DNA of 64,000 nucleotides from Chitinophagales bacterium (GTDB lineage: Bacteria; Bacteroidota; Bacteroidia; Chitinophagales; Saprospiraceae). The notes below the pieces were generated by a model. The model ran no database searches. It saw nothing but the letters and a program-made list of their open reading frames with translations, and had not been told where the DNA came from. The first letter of the stretch is position 1. Each line of letters begins with the position of its first letter. The stretch is from assembly GCA_017303475.1 (NCBI GenBank), contig JAFLBO010000004.1, forward strand, positions 62,001-126,000, in the 5' to 3' direction. Positions 1 to 8,002 of the stretch are shown in pieces. The position numbers were made by a program, and so were the translations under genes.

Positions 1-215
1 CAGAACAGACAACTTTGAAGACAGACTATTCCCTGCATAACGCAACACTCACGGTAAACAACAGTTTCGGTCAGACAGTAATGCAGGTAAAAAACATTTC
101 AGGGCAGACTGTTACCCTTCAACGAGGCGATTTGCCAAGTGGGTTGTATTTTCTTCACCTTACTGAAAGCAACCAAGTAATTGCTGAAGGCAAATTTGTA
201 ATTGTTGACCATTAA
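1..215 (+). CDS. C-terminal end of a T9SS-secreted protein (type A sorting domain)
   Basis: The reading frame is open to the left edge, so only the last ~70 residues are visible. They match the Por/type IX secretion C-terminal sorting domain pattern: alternating hydrophobic beta strands, a GQTV segment, then LPSGLYFLHL and a final KFVIVDH. In this family the domain targets the protein through the T9SS outer-membrane translocon and is then cleaved. The cargo itself lies outside the window. The stop is TAA at 213-215. The presence of sprA at 34.9 kb is consistent with a functional T9SS. The class call is fairly secure, but nothing can be said about the cargo activity. Confidence 0.8.
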   Translation, partial: EQTTLKTDYSLHNATLTVNNSFGQTVMQVKNISGQTVTLQRGDLPSGLYFLHLTESNQVIAEGKFVIVDH

Positions 216-295
216 CTGTTTCCTGCCGCGCCTGGGTCTTCCCGACTTTATCGCATAGGCGTTCGGGAGAATTTAACATATGTGTCGTTCTTTTG

Positions 296-340
296 TTCCA
301 TTATTGGCGTCCTCGCCAACAACCACGGCGGAGCGAAATG
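296..340 (+). repeat. REP-like palindromic repeat, copy 1
   Basis: Contains the core palindrome TTGGCGTCCTCGCCAA followed by CCACGGCGGAG. The same ~43-bp element recurs at 7683-7726 (same strand) and, inverted, at 7796-7840 and 58302-58341. It lies downstream of the minus-strand hydrolase. The rest of the 216-465 gap shows only the terminator at 344-371 and no coding sequence I can support. Confidence 0.75.
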
Positions 341-343
341 CCA

Positions 344-371
344 GAAGAAAAACAATTAGCCTGTCGGCTAA
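344..371 (-). terminator. Probable intrinsic terminator of the hydrolase gene
   Basis: Read on the minus strand, TTAGCC-GACA-GGCTAA forms a 6-bp stem with a 4-nt loop and is followed by TTGTTTTTCTT. It sits about 95 nt after the hydrolase stop codon. The short stem makes this a moderate call. Confidence 0.5.
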
Positions 372-465
372 GGTAAAAGCACCTGGCAGGGTGCCTGGGC
401 TTGGGATAACAGTTTTGTAGGGTGGTAGGTAGTACCAAACGAGGCGTAACGCCCCCCACAATCAC

Positions 466-1233
466 CTATCCATTCAGAAACTTTTCTATCATTGGAACTA
501 CCAGGTCGCTTTCTTTGAAATCAGGAGTAATGGTGGTTATTTCACCGATGTATTGTCCGTGTCCGCCTGGAATGATGGCCAGGGATGATGTGGATATTTG
601 CCGGTGAAGTTCAAGGGCATGTTCGAGCGTAATGACATCCTTATCGCCAATTATGATAAGTGTTGGCGCCTGTATGGCTTTGATTTGCTCATCCGGTATG
701 TCTGTAAAATGCACCATGCGTTTCGCGTCTCTGTCGTGCATTACCTGTAATCCATGGGCATCTGCTGCCACTTTTTTGTAGCCATCTTTGAGTTGTTCGG
801 GCATGTTTTCCAACGAAGCTTGCGACATAAAACCCCAAAACCAGTCTGGAACACCGGCTCGTTTGGCAAGTGCTGAACCTAAAATCAACTTATCTACTAT
901 TTCGGCATGTCTGATAGCTATTTGCAAGGCTGTAGTTCCACCGTTGCTAAAGCCAAGGAAATCAGCTTTGCTTATATTCAGGTTTTGCAGCAGTGTAGCC
1001 ACATCGTCGGCATCCTGTTCAAAAGAAAGGTCTGCCTGACGGTCGTTGGTTCGGCCATGTGCTTGTAATTCAAGAGCAATAACTTGTCTGCTACCGGAGA
1101 GCAGCGGTATTAATTTCCCAAAAGTTGTCTCAATGGTTGAGCCTCCTCCGTGTATCAACACAATTGGTTTGCCGTGTCCGTGAACCTCATAATACATCCT
1201 GATTCCGTTCACGTCTGAGTATCCGTTTTTCAT
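466..1233 (-). CDS. Alpha/beta hydrolase
   Basis: A 255-residue single-domain alpha/beta hydrolase. Visible landmarks are the oxyanion loop HGGG at residues 29-32, the nucleophile elbow GFSNGG (Ser96), a GDKD acid segment (Asp199 likely) and GGHG with the catalytic His225. The length and the short cap between residues 125 and 185 fit the small esterase/lactonase-like members. No signal peptide is seen, so it is probably cytoplasmic. The substrate cannot be inferred from the sequence. The start ATG gives the usual N-terminus just before the first beta strand. Single gene; the next minus-strand gene upstream is an unrelated unknown protein. Confidence 0.85.
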   Translation of the reverse strand: MKNGYSDVNGIRMYYEVHGHGKPIVLIHGGGSTIETTFGKLIPLLSGSRQVIALELQAHGRTNDRQADLSFEQDADDVATLLQNLNISKADFLGFSNGGTTALQIAIRHAEIVDKLILGSALAKRAGVPDWFWGFMSQASLENMPEQLKDGYKKVAADAHGLQVMHDRDAKRMVHFTDIPDEQIKAIQAPTLIIIGDKDVITLEHALELHRQISTSSLAIIPGGHGQYIGEITTITPDFKESDLVVPMIEKFLNG

Positions 1234-1314
1234 TGTTTAATGTTTAGTTTTTTGACATGTTCACATTAAGTATAGTGTAGTTTGATGCCAATTTTTCAGG
1301 CACACGCTAACATT

Positions 1315-2013
1315 CTAAGCTTCCCATTCTGCCTTATCGGGATACATGACAGTATGCTTGAACTCATCGTAGTCTGTATAGTAGGCAGCATGTGGGTAGC
1401 CATCTCTCTCCTGTTTGCCCGTCCAGGTGAGGTGGATCAAAGCAAAGTGCTGGTCAAAGTCCGCTTTTTTGATAGCAAACAATACATCGTCGTTTCGTTG
1501 GTCGCGACAAAATGCAGAAACCTCTGCATCAAGTAAAAAATGCTTTGGAGGATTAGTCATGAACCGGAACAGGGAGGTTTGGGTGGCGCCCAGTTCTTTC
1601 CTGAGTTCATCTTCAAAGCCAATTTTCTGTTCAATGGTTAATGCCTCCCAAGGAGCCTCTACAAATGGTCTGGGTGGGTTTTCCAGGATATAATCCCGGA
1701 TTAAGCTGTGATCTACGCCAGCTATATCAATTCGTATGGGTGCGTCTGGAAGTTCCTGGAGGTCATCAATCGTTATGCCACCTTCTGGAAATAGAAACAT
1801 GCCATTCTCCAATTGCACATTCAGCCGAAGTGCGTGCCATGTATTTGTATCAGTCTTTTTTGCTTGGCTAATTGCCCAAACCGACTGTTGTATCTGATCA
1901 AAATAATATTCCGTTGGTATAAACTCCCCGAAAAGTCCGCCCATGGTTTCATCGCCAACCTGAAGATTTGCGGTTCCAATGTGGTGGTTGTGTGCGTATA
2001 TTTTTGACTGCAT
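1315..2013 (-). CDS. Conserved-looking hypothetical protein, 232 aa
   Basis: I do not recognise a named family. The protein is soluble, without signal peptide or membrane segment, and appears to have two halves. The first (about 1-110) ends in hydrophobic strands with ENGMFLFPEGG and the motif RIDIAGVDHSLI. The second (about 150-232) contains HLTWTGKQE and ends in an acidic/aromatic tail. The second half has the feel of small bacterial immunity-type or sugar-binding domains, but this is only an impression. The ATG start is at 2013. It stands alone between the hydrolase and a hairpin-rich gap. Confidence 0.6.
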   Translation of the reverse strand: MQSKIYAHNHHIGTANLQVGDETMGGLFGEFIPTEYYFDQIQQSVWAISQAKKTDTNTWHALRLNVQLENGMFLFPEGGITIDDLQELPDAPIRIDIAGVDHSLIRDYILENPPRPFVEAPWEALTIEQKIGFEDELRKELGATQTSLFRFMTNPPKHFLLDAEVSAFCRDQRNDDVLFAIKKADFDQHFALIHLTWTGKQERDGYPHAAYYTDYDEFKHTVMYPDKAEWEA

Positions 2014-2159
2014 GGTGGAAAACGTTGTATGTGATTAACAACCGGGGCTACTGGAATGTCACCGCTACGCGGTTTTTTATGGGTACCCGTTGTTATGCCA
2101 ATTTTTTGCGAGGGAGCTTGGACCTCAGGCAAAGTCTAAATCTTTTTCCCTTAAAACAA

Positions 2160-2373
2160 TATGAGCCATCCCAATAAAATTTGGAATGGCTCATGGCTGA
2201 ATGGCCTACGGTGGATGGTGGGGGTGCGTGGGAGGCTAAATTTATGTGGGTTGTCATCCCCTGGCAAAAAGAATTGCCCGCAGCCAGGCTTATGTAGGTG
2301 CCGAGTACTCGGCATGACAACCCACATAAATTTAGCTACCCACGCATCCCCACCGTCCACCGTCTACCGTCCA
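2160..2373. repeat. Intergenic hairpins between the 232-aa gene and the RND pump
   Basis: Holds two structures. At 2160-2194, ATGAGCCAT and its complement enclose an AT-rich loop. At 2208-2257 and 2314-2363, ~50-bp arms pair with few mismatches (core ATAAATTTATGTGGGTTGTC type) around a ~56-nt loop. The outer arm runs into CGTCCACCGT-type short repeats that reach the pump stop codon. Fragments of the GTTGTCAT...ATGACAACCCAC module recur near 33230, 48865 and 58389. Confidence 0.75.
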
Positions 2374-2378
2374 CCGTC

Positions 2379-5300
2379 CTACATATGCGTTGTCCACCAG
2401 TTTTTCAGCTTCCATCCGAGCAGGTACATAACCGGCAGGATAACCAGCGTAACAAAGGTGGCAAAGCTCAAACCAAAGATGATGGTCCAGGATAATGGTC
2501 CCCAGAATGCTACAGAATCACCACCAATGTAAATCTTTGGATCGCCGGTAGCAAACAGGCTGTAGAAGTCAATGTTGAAACCTACGGCCAATGGAATCAG
2601 ACCCAGGATGGCGGCCGTGGCTGTAAGCAATACCGGGGTCATACGGATCCGGCCGGCCTCTACAATGGCCTCGCGCACCTGGGTACCGCGCTCGCGCAGG
2701 ATGTCGATGTATTCCACCAGCAAAATCCCGTTTCGGACCACAATACCCGCCAGGGCCACAATACCTACCATCGACATGATTACACTGAAGTCCATGCCTG
2801 TGATGGCCATACCCAGCAATACACCAATGACACTGAAGATTACCTCGGTCATAATGATGAGGGTTTTGCCGATGGAGTTGAACTGGGTGATCAGAATCAG
2901 CAGGATGATAAACAGCGATATGATCAGTGCGTTGCCCAGGAAGCTGAAGGCATCGGCCATTTCAGCGTCTTCGCCCGCAAAACCTACTGTTACGCCTTCT
3001 GTCTGCGGATAGTTGGCAATAGCGGCCTTTACAGCGTTAATTACGTCCGTCTGACTCGGCTGATACTCCGAAGTGATGTTGGAAGAGATGGTTACAATGC
3101 GCGACTGATCCAGCCTGCGAATACCGCCATAAGTGGTGGTGTATTTCACATCGGCCAGCGAAGCCATGGGCACAGAGCGCAATACACCGCCCATATTCAT
3201 GTCGCGGAACGTAATATTCAGGTTTTCCACGGCATTGATGTTGGCGCGTTGTTCCTCTTTGAGTCGGATATTCACCGGAATTTCGTCTTCACCGTCTTTA
3301 TACTTGGTAGCCTCTTTACCCAAAATGGCCGTACGGAACTCAGAACCTATCTGCGCGGTGGAAATACCTTCGCGGTTAGCCCGGTCGCGGTCAATCTGGA
3401 TATTGATTTCAGGTTTGGATACCACCATGTCGGAACGCAGTTCTTCCACACCCGGAATGTTGAGCGAGTCGAGGTAGCGCTTCACTTCGCCTGATACTTT
3501 GATCAGGGTCGCAAAATCATCACCACGCACCTCTACTGAAATGGGTTTTGGTGTTGGCGGACCGCCTTGTTCCTGGTCTACCACAATTTCAGCGCCTGGA
3601 ATGACGCCTTTGGTGGCTTCCCGGATCTTATCCATGTATTCCTTGGTGCTCACACCATTGCGCTGAGAGAACTCTACGAAGGCCACGCCTACCTTACCCT
3701 TATTAGAGGTGGCAGAACGGTCGAACTGGTCTTCAGAAGCGCCCAGGGCTACGTTGGTGATGATGGATTCCACCATCGGGTTGTCTTTGCCCACCACTTC
3801 TACCACCTTGCTTTCCATCACCCGGGTGAGGGAGTCGGTGGTGTTTACATCCGTACCTACCGGCAGGGTGAGGTACACATAAATGAAGTTCGGATCTGCT
3901 TTTGGGAACAAAACGATGTTGCGTTTGCCGGAGGCAAACATCATCAGCGACACGAAAAGCAGGGCAATAACACTGGTCATCATGAGCCACGGACGATTCA
4001 GTGCAAAGTTCAGGAATCGTGCATAGCCGTTTTGAACAGCCGGCCAGCCTTTGTCCTGGAACCATTTAACCACACTGGCCAACACGAAACGGTAAAACGC
4101 TACAAACGCTGCAATGAACAACAGCAGGTTGCCCATGAAAAAATTGCCGTTGGCGTAGAAATACAGGGTAGACAAGCCGAAAATGGCATATCCGAAAATT
4201 GCGCGACGGCGTTTTTTGGCCGGCGGCATTTCTCTGCCTTCCCGTTTGGCATCGCCCATGAACCACACTGCAAATACCGGGTTGATGATGTATGCCACCA
4301 ACAAGGATGCTGTGAGGGTAATAATCACTGTTACCGGCAGGAAGTGCATGAATTTACCGAAAATACCCCCCCAGAATACCAGCGGAAAGAAAGGCGCCAG
4401 GGTAGTGATGGTACCGGATAGTACCGGCATGAATACCTCGCCTGTTGCTTTTTTAGCGGCCTGTACAATGGTCAGACTTTTGTCTTCGTGATAAATCCGG
4501 TGCGTGTTTTCCACTACCACAATGGCATCGTCTACCACAATACCGAGTGCCAGCAGGAAGGCGAACAACACGATGAAGTTGAGCGTGAACCCAAGGCTTG
4601 GCAGCACCATAAAGGCCAGACACATGGACAATGGCACCGACAAGGCTACGAAAATAGCGTCGGTGGCGCCCATGAAGAACATCAATACGAGGGTAACCAG
4701 AATAAAACCAATGATGATGGTGTTGATCAGGTCGTGCAGCGTTACGCGGGTGGCCCGGCTTTGGTCGCCGGTGATGGACACTTCCAGATTAGGCGGGAAG
4801 TCGTTTGCTTTCATTTCCTCCACGATTTCCTTGATCTTGTCGGAAGCGTCGATGAGGTTTTCGCCTGTACGTTTGATAACGTTCAGAGAGATTACATTTC
4901 GGCCGTTGAGGCGGCTGAAACTCTCCTGTTCTTTGTGGCCCATGCGCACATCGGCCACGTCTTTCAGGTAAAGTTGTGCGCCGGATTGAGACGACACGAT
5001 GATGTTTTTGATCTGCTCAATGTTTTTGAAGTCGCCCCGGATAGATACCGAGCGTGTCATACCGCCTACGTCCACATTACCGGCGGAGATGGTCATATTT
5101 TCATAAGCCAGCGCCGTTTCAATATCCCGGAATGTGAGACTGGCGGCAGCCATTTTGTATTTATCTACATCTACCTGAATCTCTTTATCCAGAGCGCCCA
5201 CGAGGTCTACCCGGGTAATTTCACGCATTTCTTCAATGCGATCTTTCAAGGCATCTGCGTAGTCTTTCAGTTTGTCGAGGCTAAAATCGCCGGCCACGTT

Positions 5301-5735
5301 CACGTTCATGATCGGCACCTCCGAGATGTCGAACTCCGTAATAGTAGGGTCTGAAAGCAGGTCGGTAGGCAGATCGCGCGCGGCTTTGTCTACGGCGTCT
5401 TTTACTTTTTGCTTACACAGTGGCACGTCCAGGTTGGTGTTGAACTCTACAATGACATTGGAGAAGTCCTGCACGGAGTAGGAGGATACCTTTTTTACGC
5501 CACTGATACCCTTGAGTTGTTTTTCAATGGGTTTGGTAACGAGTTGCTCCATATCGCTCGGGCTGGCGCCGGGATAAATGGTGGAGACGAATATAGTTGG
5601 TACTACCACGTCGGGGAACTGCTCTTTGGGGAGCGCGTTGTACGACATGATGCCTGCCAGCGTTATGAGCACCGTGATGATAAAAATCGAGGTGCTATTG
5701 TCGATAGACCAACTGGTGGGTTTGAATTCTTTCAT
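2379..5735 (-). CDS. RND (AcrB/HAE1-type) efflux pump inner-membrane subunit
   Basis: Proton-driven RND permease of about 1118 residues, somewhat longer than the usual ~1040. It shows the first transmembrane helix near residue 20, large periplasmic porter loops, the TM4 motif GIVVDDAIVVVEN with the paired Asp residues of the proton relay, and a second set of helices ending near the C-terminus. I use the ATG at 5735; the frame also has a TTG at 5771, but the N-terminus MKEFKPTSW before the first helix is the family norm. It should work with the membrane-fusion protein at 6427-7548 and the TolC protein at 8003-9442. A plus-strand toxin-antitoxin pair now lies between it and those genes. The substrate class is unknown. 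Confidence 0.92.
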   Translation of the reverse strand: MKEFKPTSWSIDNSTSIFIITVLITLAGIMSYNALPKEQFPDVVVPTIFVSTIYPGASPSDMEQLVTKPIEKQLKGISGVKKVSSYSVQDFSNVIVEFNTNLDVPLCKQKVKDAVDKAARDLPTDLLSDPTITEFDISEVPIMNVNVAGDFSLDKLKDYADALKDRIEEMREITRVDLVGALDKEIQVDVDKYKMAAASLTFRDIETALAYENMTISAGNVDVGGMTRSVSIRGDFKNIEQIKNIIVSSQSGAQLYLKDVADVRMGHKEQESFSRLNGRNVISLNVIKRTGENLIDASDKIKEIVEEMKANDFPPNLEVSITGDQSRATRVTLHDLINTIIIGFILVTLVLMFFMGATDAIFVALSVPLSMCLAFMVLPSLGFTLNFIVLFAFLLALGIVVDDAIVVVENTHRIYHEDKSLTIVQAAKKATGEVFMPVLSGTITTLAPFFPLVFWGGIFGKFMHFLPVTVIITLTASLLVAYIINPVFAVWFMGDAKREGREMPPAKKRRRAIFGYAIFGLSTLYFYANGNFFMGNLLLFIAAFVAFYRFVLASVVKWFQDKGWPAVQNGYARFLNFALNRPWLMMTSVIALLFVSLMMFASGKRNIVLFPKADPNFIYVYLTLPVGTDVNTTDSLTRVMESKVVEVVGKDNPMVESIITNVALGASEDQFDRSATSNKGKVGVAFVEFSQRNGVSTKEYMDKIREATKGVIPGAEIVVDQEQGGPPTPKPISVEVRGDDFATLIKVSGEVKRYLDSLNIPGVEELRSDMVVSKPEINIQIDRDRANREGISTAQIGSEFRTAILGKEATKYKDGEDEIPVNIRLKEEQRANINAVENLNITFRDMNMGGVLRSVPMASLADVKYTTTYGGIRRLDQSRIVTISSNITSEYQPSQTDVINAVKAAIANYPQTEGVTVGFAGEDAEMADAFSFLGNALIISLFIILLILITQFNSIGKTLIIMTEVIFSVIGVLLGMAITGMDFSVIMSMVGIVALAGIVVRNGILLVEYIDILRERGTQVREAIVEAGRIRMTPVLLTATAAILGLIPLAVGFNIDFYSLFATGDPKIYIGGDSVAFWGPLSWTIIFGLSFATFVTLVILPVMYLLGWKLKNWWTTHM

Positions 5736-5809
5736 GATTGATAGTTCAAATTTCTGAAGAGGGTTTTTCAAGCGGTTGGGTAAATGCTGGCAGTTTTACA
5801 CAAAAGGAT

Positions 5810-5817
5810 TATATTTG
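5810..5817 (+). promoter_or_regulatory. Candidate -7 box for the toxin-antitoxin pair
   Basis: TATATTTG matches the Bacteroidota -7 consensus TAnnTTTG and lies 17 nt before the antitoxin ATG. I do not see a clear -33 TTG at the usual 19-21-nt spacing. Confidence 0.4.
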
Positions 5818-5834
5818 TGAAAACTTAACAGCAA

Positions 5835-6053
5835 ATGGGTGTCATTCATGTCCAAATTGAAGTCCTCAATGAAGAGGCAATGGCCATTCTGGAACAACTG
5901 GAGCGGTTAAATCTTATTCGTATGTTAGGGCAGAATGGCGCAAGAACCCGTAAAAAGAAAAACTGGGTTGGAGTTATTTCCAAGGAAACTGGCCAAAAAA
6001 TGCTGGAACATATTGAAAACTCACGCAATGAATGGGAACGAAATATCTTCTAG
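5835..6053 (+). CDS. Probable antitoxin of a PIN-domain toxin-antitoxin pair
   Basis: A 72-residue protein with an amphipathic helical N-terminal half (residues 8-30) and a basic middle (ARTRKKK). It directly precedes a PIN-domain gene and overlaps it by 22 nt, the classic VapBC-like arrangement with translational coupling. The N-terminal pattern of hydrophobic residues alternating with acidic ones, followed by LLxxLExLxLIR-like spacing, is common in small Bacteroidota antitoxins paired with PIN toxins. No defined DNA-binding fold is evident. The role rests mainly on its neighbour. Confidence 0.65.
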   Translation: MGVIHVQIEVLNEEAMAILEQLERLNLIRMLGQNGARTRKKKNWVGVISKETGQKMLEHIENSRNEWERNIF

Positions 6054-6430
6054 ATAGCAATACGGTTATTTACCTGCTTAGCAATTCATTCCCGGAATCC
6101 ACGTCTGAGAAAATACAATCCATTATTGATGCGGATGATTATTTTCTCTCTGTTATTACCAGAATGGAAGTGCTGGGCTTTAATGGCAATCAGGATGAAA
6201 TGGAATTAGCCACTGAGTTTATGTCTGATTCTATTATCATTGGACTTGAAGAAGCAATTATCCTCCGCACCATTGCATTACGCAAATAACAAAAGATCAA
6301 ACTCCCGGATGCCATTATTGCAGCAACAGCTTTAGTGCACCGGCTTACCCTGGTTACCAGAAATTTGGATGATTTCAAAAATATTTCTGGTTTAGACCTG
6401 ATATATCCGGATGAACTTACAGCTGCTTAA
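6032..6430 (+). pseudogene. PIN-domain (VapC-like) toxin interrupted by an in-frame TAA
   Basis: The frame begins MGTKYLLDSNTVIYLL, with the first PIN acidic residue in LLDSN, and continues to a TAA at 6287-6289. The same frame then resumes with QKIKLPDAIIAATAL and VTRNLDDF, the conserved second half of the PIN fold carrying the other acidic residues. It ends at a TAA at 6428-6430. Alignment from memory with PIN toxins needs no insertion or deletion: the stop replaces a single residue after IALRK. The truncated 85-residue product lacks the C-terminal part of the active site. Its final stop shares the TTAA palindrome with the stop of the oppositely oriented fusion-protein gene, a 4-base overlap. 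Confidence 0.8.
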
Positions 6431-7548
6431 AAAGCCACTGATTCCCCGTTGTTCACTTCCTGGAAACCGGTTGAAATCACCCAGTCGCCTTTTTTCAGTC
6501 CGCTGAGAATTTCCACCTGGCCGTTGTAATTCTGGCCTTGTTTCACCACCACTTTTTTGGCAGTACCCGCTTTTTCGCCGGTTTTTTCCACGGCCATCAC
6601 AAAATCGCCATCTTCGGCGGTTTGGATGAGGTTAACCGGGATTGAAATGGCGTTGGCGCTCTGATAGTCTACAATTTTCATCACAGCCACCTGGTTAGCG
6701 CTGTAGCCGCCGCCCGGCAATGCACATTCCACGGAAAACGTGCGGGTCATTGGGTTGATGCTTTTGCTCACATAAGTGATGCGGGTGGTAATTTCCTTGC
6801 CCAGATCCGGGAAGAATACCTGTACCTGATCGCCTTTGCGCACCTTGGCAGCGTAGGCTTCGGTTACGTTACCTACAATTTTGAGGTTGGTGAGGTTCAG
6901 AATATTGCACAATGGCATGCCCGGCGCGATGGCTTGTCCTTGTTTCAGCATTACCATATCCACTGTTCCGCTTTGCGGGGCGTAAATTTTGGTCATGCTC
7001 CATTGTTCTTTAATGGTAGCAATACTGCGTTCCAGGCTTTCTTTGCCGTTTTTAGCCTGAATATAGGCTACTTCGGTGCCTATTTTCTGATCCCACAAGC
7101 CTTTCTGACGGTTGTAGATATCGGTAGCGGTAACGAGTTGACCTTCCAGTTCGGCCAGACTTTTCACCATTACGGCATCGTCGATTTCAGCCAGTAACTG
7201 ACCTCTTTTCACGTTGTCGCCGTTTTTCACCAGCACACGTTTGAGGGAGCCAGGCATTTTGGCGGTAGCCATCACACTTTCTTCTGCTTCTACCTTGCCT
7301 TGCAGGTCGATGTAGTGGCGGAATGGTGCTGTGCTGAGTTGGGTTACACCCACGGTTTTCACCTTTCGTGCGGCGGGTGTTCCGGCATTAACTTGTTTTT
7401 CCAATTCAGAAATTTGTGTTTCCAATTTGGATTTTTGGTCTTTCAAAGCCGCCAGTTCGGCAGCCGGATCGTTGGAGCCACCTCCGCCGCATGCAGCGAG
7501 CGTAGCAGCAGCCAGGGCCAGGATGGAGAGGAGCGCTTTATTTTTCAT
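6427..7548 (-). CDS. RND efflux periplasmic adaptor (membrane-fusion protein), lipoprotein
   Basis: A 373-residue HlyD/AcrA-type adaptor. The N-terminus is a lipoprotein signal ending in LAAC (Cys20) followed by a Gly-rich linker. A coiled-coil segment follows at about 33-56 (ALKDQKSKLETQISELEKQV). The biotinyl/lipoyl-like halves then flank a hairpin (QGKVEAEESV... and YAPQSGTVD), with beta-barrel and membrane-proximal domains after residue 200. It would bridge the RND pump at 2379-5735 and the TolC protein at 8003-9442. It lies in the same orientation as TolC, with a 454-bp repeat-filled gap between. A short coiled coil before the lipoyl domain is unusual but seen in Bacteroidota members. 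Confidence 0.92.
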   Translation of the reverse strand: MKNKALLSILALAAATLAACGGGGSNDPAAELAALKDQKSKLETQISELEKQVNAGTPAARKVKTVGVTQLSTAPFRHYIDLQGKVEAEESVMATAKMPGSLKRVLVKNGDNVKRGQLLAEIDDAVMVKSLAELEGQLVTATDIYNRQKGLWDQKIGTEVAYIQAKNGKESLERSIATIKEQWSMTKIYAPQSGTVDMVMLKQGQAIAPGMPLCNILNLTNLKIVGNVTEAYAAKVRKGDQVQVFFPDLGKEITTRITYVSKSINPMTRTFSVECALPGGGYSANQVAVMKIVDYQSANAISIPVNLIQTAEDGDFVMAVEKTGEKAGTAKKVVVKQGQNYNGQVEILSGLKKGDWVISTGFQEVNNGESVAF

Positions 7549-7682
7549 GTTGTGATGTAGTTTTTAAAATTCAGTGGTAAAGGAATTTTGGGTCATTTGG
7601 GGGTTATTTGGGTCATTTAGGGGTCATTTAGGGGTCATTTTGGGTCATTTTGGGTCATTTAGGGGTCATTTCCACTGTCTTT

Positions 7683-7726
7683 TTCCGCTGTTGGCGTCCC
7701 CGCCAACAGCAACGGCGGAGTGAGTG
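7683..7726 (+). repeat. REP-like palindromic repeat, copy 2
   Basis: Core TTGGCGTCCCCGCCAA followed by CAGCAACGGCGGAGTGAG. It is the inverted partner of copy 3 at 7796-7840. Confidence 0.75.
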
Positions 7727-7795
7727 ATTCAGGTTGTCTGGTCTTTCTCTTAGAGTACTCACGTTAAACTGTCAGATCAGAAGTAATTTCTTAAA

Positions 7796-7840
7796 CATTT
7801 CGCTCCGCCGTGGTTGTTGGCGAGGACGCCAACAACGGAA
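7796..7840 (-). repeat. REP-like palindromic repeat, copy 3
   Basis: Reverse-complement copy of the 296-340 element (CGCTCCGCCGTGG then TTGGCGAGGACGCCAA). It matches copy 1 even in the CGAGGACG centre, while copies 2 and 4 share the CGGGGACG form. Confidence 0.75.
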
Positions 7841-8002
7841 AAAAATGACCTCAAAAATGACTCTTAAATGACCTCCAAATGACTCTTAAATGACCTCAAA
7901 AATGACTCTTTAATGGCCTCCAAATGACTCTTAAATGACCTCCAAAATGACTCTTAAATGACCTCCAAAATGACTCTTAAATGACCTCCAAAATGACTCT
8001 TC

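Larger units (their letters stand above)
7590..8002. repeat. Inverted pair of GGTCATTT arrays between tolC and the adaptor gene
   Basis: 7590-7675 carries units of GGGTCATTT(A/T) on the plus strand. 7848-8000 carries the complement, AAATGACC alternating with AAATGACTCTT, and runs directly up to the tolC stop codon. Two inverted copies of the REP-like palindrome sit between the arrays, so the whole gap can fold back on itself. Units inside each half are more alike than between halves. Confidence 0.85.

Noticed and set aside
3567..5354. Long plus-strand frames opposite the first RND gene
   Set aside because: Antisense shadows without signal or domain features.
7590..8002. CRISPR array
   Set aside because: Units are 8-11 bp with 1-5-nt linkers. 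There are no unique spacers of constant length and no cas genes.
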